DNA from: Candidimonas sp. SYP-B2681
GTDB taxonomy: Bacteria > Pseudomonadota > Gammaproteobacteria > Burkholderiales > Burkholderiaceae_B
Reading direction: 5' to 3'
Assembly (NCBI RefSeq): GCF_003971065.1
Contig: NZ_RYDV01000006.1
Coordinates: 279,628-343,627, forward strand
DNA: 64,000 bases
Below are positions 43,077 to 51,813 of this stretch, piece after piece (position 1 is the first letter of the stretch; each line of letters opens with the position of its first letter). Made by a program: the position numbers and the translations under genes. The notes beneath the pieces were generated by a model. That model had not been told where the DNA came from, did no database searches, and was given only the letters and a program-made list of their open reading frames with translations.

Positions 43077-44048
43077 ATGAGAACATCATCCAGCCCCGAC
43101 CGCCACCATTCCAGGCGCCACCTTTTTCAGTTTGCGTTGCTGGGCCCCGCAGGCCACCCTGCGTTCGCGCCACTAACGCCAAAGATCGTCCAGCCGCGAG
43201 TGCTGCTGGCATATATGCAACACGCCTTTCGCGATTGGTCCCAGCGTTATGTCGGACTGCCCCTTGATCGGATGCTTTTCGACGTGTGGATGCGGAACAA
43301 ACCTGGCGCCGATTACATCGTGGCCCGAGGCCTGCCTCGGCGCGCACTTGAAACGGCCTTGGGCAAGGAAGCCTTGACACTGGATATAAACCCACGCGAA
43401 CTGATTCGTACCGATGTACGTAATGGGGGTGGAACCGAAAAACCGCCCTCCTCGTTGTTCTTTCTATGGGACGGCAATTGGGATCTACGCCGCCAAGACT
43501 TGCGGGTCGGCAGGCGCTACCGGCTTATCGCCGACATCGACGAGAACCGCGACGACCTGACCCGCACAGAACGCTACCAAGAACACTTGGCTGCTCTCAA
43601 GAGCGGGCACCCATGGCGCTCGCATCAGGCAGGTATCCTTCTAGACACACCCGACAAAATCTACCGGTACCTGCAAGTGTATCTGGCGTTCCTGGACAGC
43701 ATGGCCTCTGTTGGCTACGTACCTGAACGCTGTCGTGATGAGATCGGCGTTGCGGTCTCCCGCGATGGCCGAATACTAAAGATCAATCGCGGCCTTCACA
43801 GGCTGGCAATGGCTCAACGGGTGGGGCTGCCCACCATCCCCGTCCGCGTGCGTGCGGTGCACCGACTGTGGTGGCAGCGCGTGGTCGGCGACGGCCGTGG
43901 CGAGGCCGCACTGGCTCGGGTCCGTTCAGCACTGAGGGATTGTGTTCCAGAACAGGAGCCTGGCCCACTTGATTCGCAGCCACAACCGATCTTGCCCGAA
44001 GAGTTCTGGCCGCCGGCGCGGTGGCGTTCCAGCCTGTCGCCTGCTTGA
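43077..44048 (+). CDS. Uncharacterised protein with ParB-like HR motif
   Basis: 323 aa from ATG 43077; GGGAGG lies 5 bp before it. I do not recognise a characterised family. Visible blocks: a basic N-terminus (SRRHLFQFALLG), FLWDGNWDLRRQDL near residue 130, DKIYRYLQVYLAFLDSMASVGY near 195, and DEIGVAVSRDGRILKINRG then LHRLAMAQRVGLPTIPVRV near 225-260, ending in RAVHRLWW. The last block follows the ParB/Srx-like pattern of an Asp/Glu-G plus H-R helix. Similar proteins occur, as I recall, near polysaccharide or sulfotransferase genes, without proven role. It stands alone between the ispB relic and ispB, transcribed opposite to both. The preceding 250 bp are AT-rich. Confidence 0.75.
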   Translation: MRTSSSPDRHHSRRHLFQFALLGPAGHPAFAPLTPKIVQPRVLLAYMQHAFRDWSQRYVGLPLDRMLFDVWMRNKPGADYIVARGLPRRALETALGKEALTLDINPRELIRTDVRNGGGTEKPPSSLFFLWDGNWDLRRQDLRVGRRYRLIADIDENRDDLTRTERYQEHLAALKSGHPWRSHQAGILLDTPDKIYRYLQVYLAFLDSMASVGYVPERCRDEIGVAVSRDGRILKINRGLHRLAMAQRVGLPTIPVRVRAVHRLWWQRVVGDGRGEAALARVRSALRDCVPEQEPGPLDSQPQPILPEEFWPPARWRSSLSPA

Positions 44049-44143
44049 CGATTTCCCTATTCCGCCTGTTGCTGCTAGCGCGCCGATCCTCAAGCTTGCT
44101 ACCCGGGCGATCTTTAATGTTTTACCGAGCGGCAACAGGATGT

Positions 44144-45109
44144 TTAATGATCGCGATCCACCGCGAATGAACAAAATTCCAGCAACGATTCCTGGTGGAT
44201 GGAAGCCGGATAAGCGGCCAATGCCGTGCGGGCGAGTTCTGCTTCGGCGATGGCCGCTCGACGGGTAAAGTCCAGCGCATCGGTGTCGTGAATCGCGCGC
44301 GCCACTGCCTCGAAATCGGCCTCACCGGTACGAATGGCGTCTTGTATCAGCTGCTTCTGCGCGCTGCTGCCCACTTCCATGACACGTATGAGCGGCATGG
44401 TCGGTTTGCCTTCGCGCAGGTCATCGCCTACGTTTTTCCCCAACGCTTCAACGTCACCGTTGTAGTCCAACACGTCGTCGATCAGCTGAAAAGCGGTGCC
44501 GATGTGGCGTCCGTAAGAGGCGGCAGCCGTTTCCTGCTCGGGTGTGGCCCCGCCGATTATTGCGCCGACCTGAGCCGCTGCCTCGAATAACTTGGCCGTT
44601 TTGTAGCGCACGACCTGCAAGTAGCGTGGCAAGGAGACATCGGGATCATGCACGTTCAAAAGCTGCAAGACCTCGCCTTCGGCGATGACCGTGGTGGCCG
44701 CCGACAGCACCGACATCGCCGGCATGGAATTGGATTCGACCATCATCTCGAATGATCGCGAATACAGGTAATCGCCCACTAGAACGCTTGCAGCGTTGCC
44801 AAATACGGCGTTGGCAGTGCTGCGGCCACGACGCATGTCGGATTCGTCGACGACATCGTCGTGCAACAGCGTAGCCGTGTGAATAAATTCCACCACGGCG
44901 GCCAATAAATGGTGGGTCGTGCCTTCGTAGCCCAGCGCCTTAGCCACCATAAGCACCATTGCGGGACGCATGCGCTTGCCGCCGGCCCCGACAATATAGT
45001 CGCCTATCGTACGGATCAAAACGACATCGGAATCGAGGCGGGCGCGTATGACCGCATCGACGGCTTTCATGTCGTTTGCGATTGGGGCAATTAACTGTGG
45101 AAGGTTCAA
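44144..45109 (-). CDS. ispB: Octaprenyl diphosphate synthase (polyprenyl synthetase)
   Basis: 321 aa from a TTG at 45109; this start aligns with the N-terminus of E. coli IspB, while ATG 45070 would cut 13 residues. First Asp-rich motif LLHDDVVDESD near residue 85, second LIDDVLDYNGD near 215, and GGKRMRPAMVL near 48. It elongates farnesyl diphosphate to the C40 side chain of ubiquinone. Its last ~130 bp are repeated in decayed form at 42641-42828. Usual neighbours rplU-rpmA-obgE are not present upstream. Confidence 0.92.
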   Translation of the reverse strand: MNLPQLIAPIANDMKAVDAVIRARLDSDVVLIRTIGDYIVGAGGKRMRPAMVLMVAKALGYEGTTHHLLAAVVEFIHTATLLHDDVVDESDMRRGRSTANAVFGNAASVLVGDYLYSRSFEMMVESNSMPAMSVLSAATTVIAEGEVLQLLNVHDPDVSLPRYLQVVRYKTAKLFEAAAQVGAIIGGATPEQETAAASYGRHIGTAFQLIDDVLDYNGDVEALGKNVGDDLREGKPTMPLIRVMEVGSSAQKQLIQDAIRTGEADFEAVARAIHDTDALDFTRRAAIAEAELARTALAAYPASIHQESLLEFCSFAVDRDH

Positions 45110-45257
45110 AGCGAGGTCCGGCTTAAAAATGGATGAGTAGGTGGGCGGAACAAGGATACGATTATACGTGACGCTAAATATCTAAATGCCGTGAACACCC
45201 GACGCAAATTAGCGATAATGCCGCTTTGTTAGCGATTTCGTCCTAGGAGACCCATCT

Positions 45258-46124
45258 GTGACAGCCATCGACCTCACCACGCTGATCGGTCGCGCCGAAC
45301 GAGTTTTGGCGCAACTGGAAGCGTGGCTTCCTCCGGCCCCACCCGAAATAGACTGGTCGGCGTACGCCTTTCGATGGCGAAAACGCGGCGCGCGCGGCTG
45401 GCTCGACGCCGTGGCCCACGTCTCGACGATCAACCTCGATGATCTGCAGCATATCGAGCGCCAAAAAGCGATTATCGACCGGAATACGCAACATTTCCTG
45501 CACAAGAAGCCCGCCAATAACGTATTGATGACGGGCGCGCGGGGCACAGGCAAGAGTTCACTGGTCAAGGCCATGCTGGCAACCTACGGCGGCCAAGGCC
45601 TGCGGCTTATCGAGGTCGACAAAGCCGATATGGGCGACCTGGGCGACATCGTTGACTTGGTCAGTGTACGCCCCGAGCGCTTCATTATATTTTGCGATGA
45701 CCTATCTTTTGAAGAAGGCGAAGCGGGCTACAAGGCACTCAAATCGGTTCTTGACGGTTCCATCAGTGCATCGGGCGATAACGTGCTTATTTACGCCACG
45801 TCGAACCGCCGCCACCTCATGCCCGAATACATGAGCGAAAACCTGGGCGCCAAGCACCAGAGCGATGGCGAGATCCATCCCGGGGAAACGGTAGAAGAAA
45901 AAATATCGCTTTCCGAGCGCTTCGGCCTTTGGCTGTCGTTTTACCCGTTCAAACAAGACGACTACCTGGATATCGTCTACTACTGGCTCAAAGAGCACGG
46001 TTGCTCTACCGCCGATATCGAAAGCTCGCGCACCGAAGCCTTGCAGTGGGCGCTTGAGCGCGGCTCACGTTCCGGCCGTGTCGCACGTCAGTTTGCCCGC
46101 GACTGGGCTGCGCGTCATGTCTAA
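45258..46124 (+). CDS. DUF815-family AAA ATPase
   Basis: 288 aa. Walker A GARGTGKSS near residue 96, Walker B FIIFCDDLSFE near 145 and sensor-like IYATSNRRHLMPEYMSEN near 185 are typical of DUF815. The family is a conserved AAA-type ATPase of unknown target. The gene is translationally coupled to the Nudix-ThiE gene (8-bp overlap), a pairing seen in many betaproteobacteria. Cytoplasmic. Confidence 0.9.
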   Translation: MTAIDLTTLIGRAERVLAQLEAWLPPAPPEIDWSAYAFRWRKRGARGWLDAVAHVSTINLDDLQHIERQKAIIDRNTQHFLHKKPANNVLMTGARGTGKSSLVKAMLATYGGQGLRLIEVDKADMGDLGDIVDLVSVRPERFIIFCDDLSFEEGEAGYKALKSVLDGSISASGDNVLIYATSNRRHLMPEYMSENLGAKHQSDGEIHPGETVEEKISLSERFGLWLSFYPFKQDDYLDIVYYWLKEHGCSTADIESSRTEALQWALERGSRSGRVARQFARDWAARHV

Positions 46125-47088
46125 ACCTTTTGTCAATGTTGCCGCCGGCATGATTCTACGGGCAGATGGCTCGTTGCTGCTGGCTGAGCGCCCCGCCGAC
46201 AAAGCGTGGGCGGGCTGGTGGGAGCTGCCAGGCGGCAAGATTGAAGCAGGGGAAAGTGTGCTCGAGGCGTTGGCGCGGGAACTGAAAGAAGAGCTCGGCA
46301 TCGAGGTTACCGATGCCACGCCGTGGGTGACCTATACCCATGAATACGAAGTCAACATCGTTCGCCTGGCCTTCTGCCGCGTCACGGGCTGGCTCGGAGT
46401 GCCTGTCGGAATCGAAGGGCAACGGCTAGCCTGGATAGACCCGCAACAAGCCCCCACCGTGGGTCCGGTGCTGCCGGCCACCAAACCGCCCTTGCGCTGG
46501 TTGCAGTTGCCCGACCGTTATTTGCTGACGTCCATAGGAAGCAGCAGCGGAGTTGGCGCTTTTCTGGACAGGCTCACGATCGCCTTAAAAAACGGCATCA
46601 AGCTTGTGCAGTTTCGTGAACCGGAATGGGCTGCAAAGGCAGCATCTGCCGAGGTTTATGCGGCATTTCAGCAAGTTGTAAAACGTTGCCACGAATTCGG
46701 CGCGCGCTGCCTGATAAACAGCGTACACCCCGTTGACTGGTGGCCCAAGGCCGACGGCGTACATTTCCGGGCAGCCGATGCGGTCTCGCGCCAACACGCG
46801 GCGCAGGCAAATCGCCCACACATTGGCCTGATCGGAGTTTCGGCCCACACTGCTGATGATCTGGCGGCGGCGCGCGGACTGAATGCCGATTTTGTCGTGC
46901 TGGGCCACGTGTTGGATACTCCTTCCCACCCTGATGTATCAGGCATGGGCTGGGACCGGTTCGCCGCACTGGCAAGCCAGGCGAGCCTACCGGTCTTTGC
47001 CATAGGCGGGCAATCGAGCGCCACCCTGGAAACGGCACGGCAACACAGCGCACATGGCATTGCCGGAATCAGGCAGCTGCTTGAATAA
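46117..47088 (+). CDS. Nudix hydrolase (MutT-like) fused to ThiE-like domain
   Basis: 323 aa from ATG 46117, overlapping the ATPase stop. The Nudix box GGKIEAGESVLEALARELKEELGI (split: GGKIEAGESVLEALA then RELKEELGIEV) is complete, so 8-oxo-dGTP hydrolysis is probable for residues 1-130. Residues about 145-320 form a thiamine phosphate synthase-like barrel (LIGVSAHTADDLAAARGLNA; FVVLGHVLDTPSHP; PVFAIGGQSS). This fusion is widespread in proteobacteria and the ThiE part is usually considered not a real thiamine enzyme. Confidence 0.9.
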   Translation: MSKPFVNVAAGMILRADGSLLLAERPADKAWAGWWELPGGKIEAGESVLEALARELKEELGIEVTDATPWVTYTHEYEVNIVRLAFCRVTGWLGVPVGIEGQRLAWIDPQQAPTVGPVLPATKPPLRWLQLPDRYLLTSIGSSSGVGAFLDRLTIALKNGIKLVQFREPEWAAKAASAEVYAAFQQVVKRCHEFGARCLINSVHPVDWWPKADGVHFRAADAVSRQHAAQANRPHIGLIGVSAHTADDLAAARGLNADFVVLGHVLDTPSHPDVSGMGWDRFAALASQASLPVFAIGGQSSATLETARQHSAHGIAGIRQLLE

Positions 47089-47135
47089 GACTGCGGCTGC
47101 CTGACACCACCGCAATCGCAGCGATTTCAGCGAGA

Positions 47136-48647
47136 TTATGGCTGAGCCGGCGGCATTTCCCAGCCGCCGCCCAACGCCGCAATCAGTTGTACGCTGGCGA
47201 CGAGTCGGTCAGCCGTAAGCTGGAGCGCCGTACGCTCGGTACTCAGCGCCGTGGTCTGCACTTGCACGACGCTCAGGTAATCGATTAGACCGGCTTCGTA
47301 CTGGTTCTGCGTCAACTGCAAGGATTCACGCGCCGAATCCAGTGCCCGCCCTTGCGTTACCTGCTCTTGGCCAAGCACATATAGCTGCACCAGGAAATCT
47401 TCGACCTCTCGCAACGCCGTCAAGACGGTCTGACGGTAGCCAGCGGCCTGGACATCAAACGCAGCACGCGCCTGATCGACCTGTGCCTGTCGTGCTCCGC
47501 CATCGAAGATGGTTAAGGCCAAGGCAGGGCCCAGTGTCCAGAAACTGGACGGTGCGCTAAGCCATTGCGCCCACTGGCCACTGCGATAGCCTGCCTGAGC
47601 GCTTAAGGTAAGGTCGGGAAACCAGGCCGCCTGGGCAACGCCTATTTGTGCATTGGCTTCGGCCGCCCTGCGCTCGGCCGCGGCGACATCGGGACGGCGC
47701 TCGAGCAATTGCGACGGTAACCCCACCGGAACGACGGGCACCGTTCCAAGGATATCGGCGCTGTTCAAATCAAAGCCGGACGGCGGCTGGCCCAGCAATA
47801 CGGCAATGGCATGCTCGAGCTGCGCCCGTTGCCAATCCAGTGCCAGCGATTGCGTACGGGTGTTTTCCAGTTGAGTGCGTGACACCGCAACATCGGCTTG
47901 GGCGGCGATGCCCGCCTGATAACGATTCGTCGTGATGGTCAGTGAACGCTCGTAGGCATCGACCGTCTGCTGCAACAAACGCTGTTCCGCATCCATGACG
48001 CGCAGTCGAAAATAAGTCTGAGCCAAGGTCGATTGCATGCTAAGCCGCATAGTGGCGACATCTGCCGCGCTGGCTTGCAGCCCGGCACGGCTGGATTCCA
48101 CACTACGTCGCACGCGCCCCCACACATCGGGTTCCCAGCTGACGCTGCCGCTTAATGTGTACTGGTTATTGGAACTGACCGCCCCAAACGAACCCGATCC
48201 AATGTTATCGTTGCCGCCGATACCCGAACGTGTTGCGGCAGCCGATGTACCCACGACTGGAAAAAATCCGGATCTGGCCGATTGCAGCAGGGCCTGGGCT
48301 TGGCGGTACTGTGCTTCGGCCTGCACAATATTCAGATTTGAGGTTTGCAAGGTGTCCATCAGCCTGCTTAGGATCGGGTCGTTGAACAACTGCCACCAAT
48401 CGCCACGCAATGCGGAATCGCGCGGCTGTGCGGGCACCCAACCTGGGTTTAGCGGCATGGTTTCCGAATACGCGGCGCTTGCTTGGCCAACCCTTGCGGC
48501 CTGTTTATAGGTATCGCCCACAGCGCTCGACGGGCGCTGATAATCGGGCCCAACCGCGCAGGCGCTCAACAGCAGCAAGATCCCCGACCGCACGGGCCAT
48601 TTAAGGCAAACCGGTATCCAAGCGTTCAACGATGCGAAAATAGTCAT
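47136..48647 (-). CDS. RND efflux outer-membrane factor (NodT/OprM family)
   Basis: 503 aa. Lipoprotein signal with LLLSAC lipobox near residue 30, then GPDYQRPSS, the standard start of OprM-like channels. Two outer-membrane-efflux repeats with long coiled regions (about 90-290 and 300-490), ending LIAALGGGWE. Trimeric exit duct for the MdtABC-like pump encoded just upstream (55-bp gap). Probably co-transcribed with it. Confidence 0.92.
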   Translation of the reverse strand: MTIFASLNAWIPVCLKWPVRSGILLLLSACAVGPDYQRPSSAVGDTYKQAARVGQASAAYSETMPLNPGWVPAQPRDSALRGDWWQLFNDPILSRLMDTLQTSNLNIVQAEAQYRQAQALLQSARSGFFPVVGTSAAATRSGIGGNDNIGSGSFGAVSSNNQYTLSGSVSWEPDVWGRVRRSVESSRAGLQASAADVATMRLSMQSTLAQTYFRLRVMDAEQRLLQQTVDAYERSLTITTNRYQAGIAAQADVAVSRTQLENTRTQSLALDWQRAQLEHAIAVLLGQPPSGFDLNSADILGTVPVVPVGLPSQLLERRPDVAAAERRAAEANAQIGVAQAAWFPDLTLSAQAGYRSGQWAQWLSAPSSFWTLGPALALTIFDGGARQAQVDQARAAFDVQAAGYRQTVLTALREVEDFLVQLYVLGQEQVTQGRALDSARESLQLTQNQYEAGLIDYLSVVQVQTTALSTERTALQLTADRLVASVQLIAALGGGWEMPPAQP

Positions 48648-48702
48648 GAATTACAAATGCCTTTTAAACAGCCAATGCCCGTTACGGTCAGTCGTCAGTG
48701 GC

Positions 48703-51700
48703 TCATGCCCGCTGCCCATGCTGGACCAGGCCTTGGCGGCGTTTGCGCCCTGCCCATAGCCGAAAACGGTCCAGATAAAGATAGACAACCGGGGTGGTAT
48801 AGAGCGTAAGAATCTGACTGAGAATGAGCCCACCGGCTATGGTCAAACCTAAAGGCCGGCGCATTTCGACACCCGCACCCGAGGCAAACACCAGCGGCAG
48901 CGCGCCGAACAACGCGGAAATCGTCGTCATCATAATGGGGCGAAACCGCACCAGGCAGGCCTGATAAATCGCTTCGCGCGAAGAAAGCCCATCGCGCCGC
49001 TCGGCCATCAAGGCAAAATCCACCATCATGATGGCGTTCTTCTTGACGATGCCTATCAATAAAAAGACGCCGATCAAGGCGATCAACGTGAATTCCTCTC
49101 CCGCCATGATCAGTGCCAGCAAGGCACCGATGCCTGCCGATGGCAGTGTCGACAAAATGGTGATGGGATGCACATAGCTTTCGTACAGGATGCCCAGCAC
49201 GATGTACATGGTCACCAATGCCGCCAGGATTAGCCACGGCTGTTGGGCAACCGCTTGCTGCATGGCCTGTGCCGTTCCTAGAAAGCCTGCCTGTATCTGC
49301 TGGGTAGGCAGTCCGATGCGCGCGACCGCTTCGTCTATAGCGCGCGTGGCCTGATCCAACGACACATCGGGCGCCAAACTGAAGGAAATCGAGTCGGCCG
49401 CAAAGAGTCCTTCGTGGTTGACGCTAAGCGGCGCGTTGCCGATCTCGAATCGAGTAAAGGCAGATAAGGGAACGCGGTCGCCCGCGGCCGTGACCACCTC
49501 GACCCGCTTGAGCGACTCCGCGTCCTGCGCGTATTGCTCATCGACCCCCATGACGACATGGTACTGGTTCAAGGCACCGTAAATGACGGATACCTGGCGC
49601 TGACTGAAAGAATTATTCAATACCGACGCGATTAGCGACATGCTGACCCCCAGTCGTGTCGCCGCATCCCGGTCAATCACAAGCTCTACCCGTCGGCCCT
49701 TATCTTCGATATTGGTATCGACGTCAACGAGCTCCGACAGCCCTGCGAGTGCTTTCTGCACCTGCGGCATCCAGGTCCGAAGCAGCGCCAGGTCGCTGGC
49801 CATCAGCGTGTAGTCGTAAGATCCAGCACTATTCTGGCGACCGCCGACAAAAATATCCTGCTGCGGAACCAGGGTCAGACGCGCCCCCGGCACGCCGGTG
49901 AACTTGCCGCGCAAACGGTTGACGACATCGGTGGCACTGACTTTGCGCTCTTCCAACGGTTTCAACTGTATTTGCATGAAGCTGGAGTTGCTGCCGCCGC
50001 GACCGCCCGCATAGCCGCTCACGTTTTGAATCGCAGGATCCTGCAGCAAGATCTGCCTGAAGTAATCGAGCCTGGGGAGCATCGCTTGAAAAGAGGTACC
50101 CTGATCAACCCTGAAGAAGCCCAGTAACTGACCGGTATCCTGCTGTGGGAAAAAGCCCTTGGGCACAACCGTATATAGGTAAGCGTTGAGCCCGATCGTG
50201 GCTAATAGCAGCAAAATCATCAGGCGCCCGTGCGCCAGCGCCCAACCCAGCGAACGTTTGTAGCCGCTCCATAATGTTTCGCCCATGGCCTGAAAGATGC
50301 GAGTCAGGGCACCGGATGAGCGCGGCTTGTAAACCTTGGAGCGCAAGATGTGGGCGCACATCATGGGCGTCAGCGTAACCGACAGCACCAGCGACACCAG
50401 GATAGACACGGAAAGCGTGACGGCGAATTCACGGAATAATCGCCCCGGCAAACCGCCCATCAATAGCATGGGAATGAATACGGCAACCAAAGACAAGCTC
50501 ATGGCCAGCACCGTAAAACCGACCTCGCGCACCCCTCGGATCGCCGCCCGCATGGGCGCCATCCCTTTTTCAATGTGGCGCATGATGTTCTCGAGCACCA
50601 CAATCGCGTCATCCACCACGAAACCCGTGGCCACGATCAGCGCCATCAACGACATGGTGTTCAAGGTATAGCCAAACCACAACATCAGGCTGAAGGTGGT
50701 GATCAGCGATGCCGGGACGGCTACCGCAGGGATCAGCGCCGCCCGCAGATCGCGCAGGAACAGCAGCACCACAAGCACCACCAGGATCACCGCGATGATC
50801 AGGGTAATCTCCGCTTCGTGTAAAGAAGTTCGAATGCTCGGCGTACGGTCTTGCGCGACGGTCAACATGACGTCCGCCGGTAGCATGGCCTCGAAGGCCG
50901 GTAGCTGGGCCCGTATGGCGTCCACCGTTTCGATGATGTTGGCGTCGGCCTGCCGCCGGATGACCAACAATACGGCGCGCTGGTCGTTCAGAAAGCCGGT
51001 ATTGAACAAATCCTCCACCGAATCCTCGACCGTGGCGACATCCTGCACGCGTATCGGCGAACCGTCCCTCCAGGCGACAATCAAAGGACGATACTGCGCC
51101 GCCTTGGTCAGTTGTCCGCCGGAAGTCACCCGCCAGTGGTACATATCGTTTTCAACGACGCCGTTGGGACGCATGGTATTGGCATTGGACAAGGCCATGC
51201 GGACTTCGTCCAGCGATACCCCGGCACTGTTCAGGGCTTGCGGATTCAGGGTTACCCGAATTGCCGGCAGCGAACTGCCACCGACTTCCACCTCCCCCAC
51301 TCCAGGCACTTGCGCAATCTTTTGTCCCAGCACCGTGGAGGCAAGATCGTATAAGCGGCCTTGGGTCGAGGTCTTGGACGTCAGCGCGAGAGCCATGATG
51401 GGTGACGATGACGGATTCACCTTGCGATACGTAGGATTGCTTCGCAGGCTGGACGGAAGAATGCCGCGGGCCGCATTGATAGCCGCCTGCACGTCGCGCG
51501 CGGCACCATTGATATCGCGCGCCATATCGAACATCAGGAAGATGCGGGTTGAGCCCTCGGTGCTACGGGAACTCATTTCGGTCAGCCCCGCAATCGCACC
51601 CAACGACTGCTCAAGCGGTGTCGCGACGCTTGACGCCATGGTTTCCGGACTGGCGCCGGCCAGTTTGGCCGAGACCGATATCATGGGAAAATCCATCTGC

Positions 51701-51813
51701 GGCAAAGGCGCGACCGGCAGGAAAAAATAGGCGAGTCCCCCTGTCAACACCAGCGCAACGCACAGCAATGTGGTTGCCACAGGGCGCATGATGAAGAGGG
51801 TGAAGAACCTCAT
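48703..51813 (-). CDS. mdtC: RND efflux inner-membrane transporter, MdtC-like
   Basis: 1036 aa from ATG 51813, overlapping the mdtB stop by 4 bp. Starts [23 protein letters not shown]4 holds [17 protein letters not shown] with the proton-relay Asp pair. Large periplasmic loops after TM1 and TM7 form pore and docking domains. In E. coli, MdtB and MdtC form an unequal heterotrimer exporting bile salts, novobiocin and metals; here the pairing is the same. Confidence 0.92.
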   Translation of the reverse strand: MRFFTLFIMRPVATTLLCVALVLTGGLAYFFLPVAPLPQMDFPMISVSAKLAGASPETMASSVATPLEQSLGAIAGLTEMSSRSTEGSTRIFLMFDMARDINGAARDVQAAINAARGILPSSLRSNPTYRKVNPSSSPIMALALTSKTSTQGRLYDLASTVLGQKIAQVPGVGEVEVGGSSLPAIRVTLNPQALNSAGVSLDEVRMALSNANTMRPNGVVENDMYHWRVTSGGQLTKAAQYRPLIVAWRDGSPIRVQDVATVEDSVEDLFNTGFLNDQRAVLLVIRRQADANIIETVDAIRAQLPAFEAMLPADVMLTVAQDRTPSIRTSLHEAEITLIIAVILVVLVVLLFLRDLRAALIPAVAVPASLITTFSLMLWFGYTLNTMSLMALIVATGFVVDDAIVVLENIMRHIEKGMAPMRAAIRGVREVGFTVLAMSLSLVAVFIPMLLMGGLPGRLFREFAVTLSVSILVSLVLSVTLTPMMCAHILRSKVYKPRSSGALTRIFQAMGETLWSGYKRSLGWALAHGRLMILLLLATIGLNAYLYTVVPKGFFPQQDTGQLLGFFRVDQGTSFQAMLPRLDYFRQILLQDPAIQNVSGYAGGRGGSNSSFMQIQLKPLEERKVSATDVVNRLRGKFTGVPGARLTLVPQQDIFVGGRQNSAGSYDYTLMASDLALLRTWMPQVQKALAGLSELVDVDTNIEDKGRRVELVIDRDAATRLGVSMSLIASVLNNSFSQRQVSVIYGALNQYHVVMGVDEQYAQDAESLKRVEVVTAAGDRVPLSAFTRFEIGNAPLSVNHEGLFAADSISFSLAPDVSLDQATRAIDEAVARIGLPTQQIQAGFLGTAQAMQQAVAQQPWLILAALVTMYIVLGILYESYVHPITILSTLPSAGIGALLALIMAGEEFTLIALIGVFLLIGIVKKNAIMMVDFALMAERRDGLSSREAIYQACLVRFRPIMMTTISALFGALPLVFASGAGVEMRRPLGLTIAGGLILSQILTLYTTPVVYLYLDRFRLWAGRKRRQGLVQHGQRA

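Noticed and set aside
43077..43170. Twin-arginine signal peptide on the unknown protein
   Set aside because: SRRHLFQF resembles the motif but the following segment is too short and not clearly hydrophobic; the ParB-like block suggests a cytoplasmic protein.
46540..47088. Functional thiamine phosphate synthase
   Set aside because: In Nudix fusions this domain is usually degenerate; no other thiamine gene lies nearby.
50696..51730. Long open frame (344 codons) opposite mdtC
   Set aside because: It is the mirror of a GC-biased coding frame; the residues show no domain, and mdtC on the other strand is certain.
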